Part shown: positions 5,781 to 5,967 of the stretch, piece by piece
How positions within the stretch are numbered: position 1 is the stretch's first letter
How the letters are laid out: each line of letters starts with the position of its first letter
NCBI GenBank assembly: GCA_964580655.1
Contig: CAZOMR010000205.1
Coordinates: 1-5,967, forward strand
Reading direction: 5' to 3'
Source of the DNA: CAZOMR01 sp964580655
Lineage (GTDB): Bacteria; RBG-13-61-14; CAZOMR01
Length of the DNA: 5,967 bases
Made by a program: the position numbers and the translations under genes
The notes under the pieces: generated by a model
Databases searched by the model: none
What the model saw: the letters and a program-made list of their open reading frames with translations, nothing else
What the model was told of the DNA's origin: nothing

Positions 5781-5967
5781 ATGGCGGAACTCAATCAGTC
5801 TCCGGGTCCGAGATTCTCTCGGCCCGGTTCCGGGCGAACATTTTACGGCTGGTGGATCGTGGCTGTGTCATTCATGACGAACTTCATGGCTACGGGGACG
5901 GGTTTTTATCTCTTCAATGTTTTTTTCAAGGAACTTCAGCCTCGCTTCGCCTGCGGCAGGGAATCCT
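5781..5967 (+). CDS. MFS transporter, N-terminal fragment (cut by window end)
   Basis: Open from ATG to the window end (62 codons). An in-frame TGA at 5760-5762 makes this ATG the first possible start, although its ribosome binding site is weak. A short polar N-terminus is followed by FYGWWIVAVSFMTNFMATG, then GFYLFNVFFKEL. The FYGWW-IV start of the first transmembrane helix is typical of the major facilitator superfamily, especially the oxalate/formate-antiporter and monocarboxylate-like branches, so an inner-membrane solute carrier is likely. The substrate cannot be told from this part. It lies 72 bp after nrdJ on the same strand with no obvious functional link. Confidence 0.75.
   Translation, partial: MAELNQSPGPRFSRPGSGRTFYGWWIVAVSFMTNFMATGTGFYLFNVFFKELQPRFACGRES

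Overview
The window looks like a chromosomal segment from an anaerobic or facultative bacterium of moderate GC content, probably a Desulfobacterota (deltaproteobacterial) lineage. That placement is an inference. It rests on an adenosylcobalamin-dependent ribonucleotide reductase with a C-terminal zinc ribbon, an LPP20-type lipoprotein and an FYGWW-type MFS transporter, and no rRNA or other phylogenetic marker is present to confirm it.

Layout. Positions 1-613 hold no convincing gene. Most of this stretch (31-473) is a 443-bp non-coding element with 15/16-matching terminal inverted repeats, flanked directly by a perfect 8-bp direct repeat. Its centre is a large nested stem with two small hairpins at its tip. 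It reads as a MITE-like, non-autonomous mobile element. On the minus strand, 2729-614 carries a tight two-gene operon: an LPP20-family lipoprotein (GTG start, strong ribosome binding site), then, after a 4-bp gap, an unrecognised 302-aa exported protein ending in one FG-GAP-like Ca-binding loop. The second gene stops at TAG, but the same frame stays open for 30 more codons and encodes a good transmembrane helix.

Positions 2730-3125 form a divergent intergenic region. A sigma70-like promoter (TTGACA, 16-bp spacer, TATTAT) faces right. A good match to the NrdR box fills its spacer exactly, and a weaker second box lies 30 bp downstream over the start of the transcript. This is strong evidence that the next gene, nrdJ (3126-5708), a complete 860-aa class II ribonucleotide reductase, is under NrdR control. 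After nrdJ and a 72-bp gap, the first 62 codons of an MFS transporter (5781 to the window end) run off the edge.

The two halves appear functionally unrelated: cell-envelope proteins leftward, deoxynucleotide synthesis and then transport rightward. The points most worth a second look are the mobile element with its folded core, the TAG-interrupted C-terminal membrane helix, and the NrdR box embedded in the nrdJ promoter.
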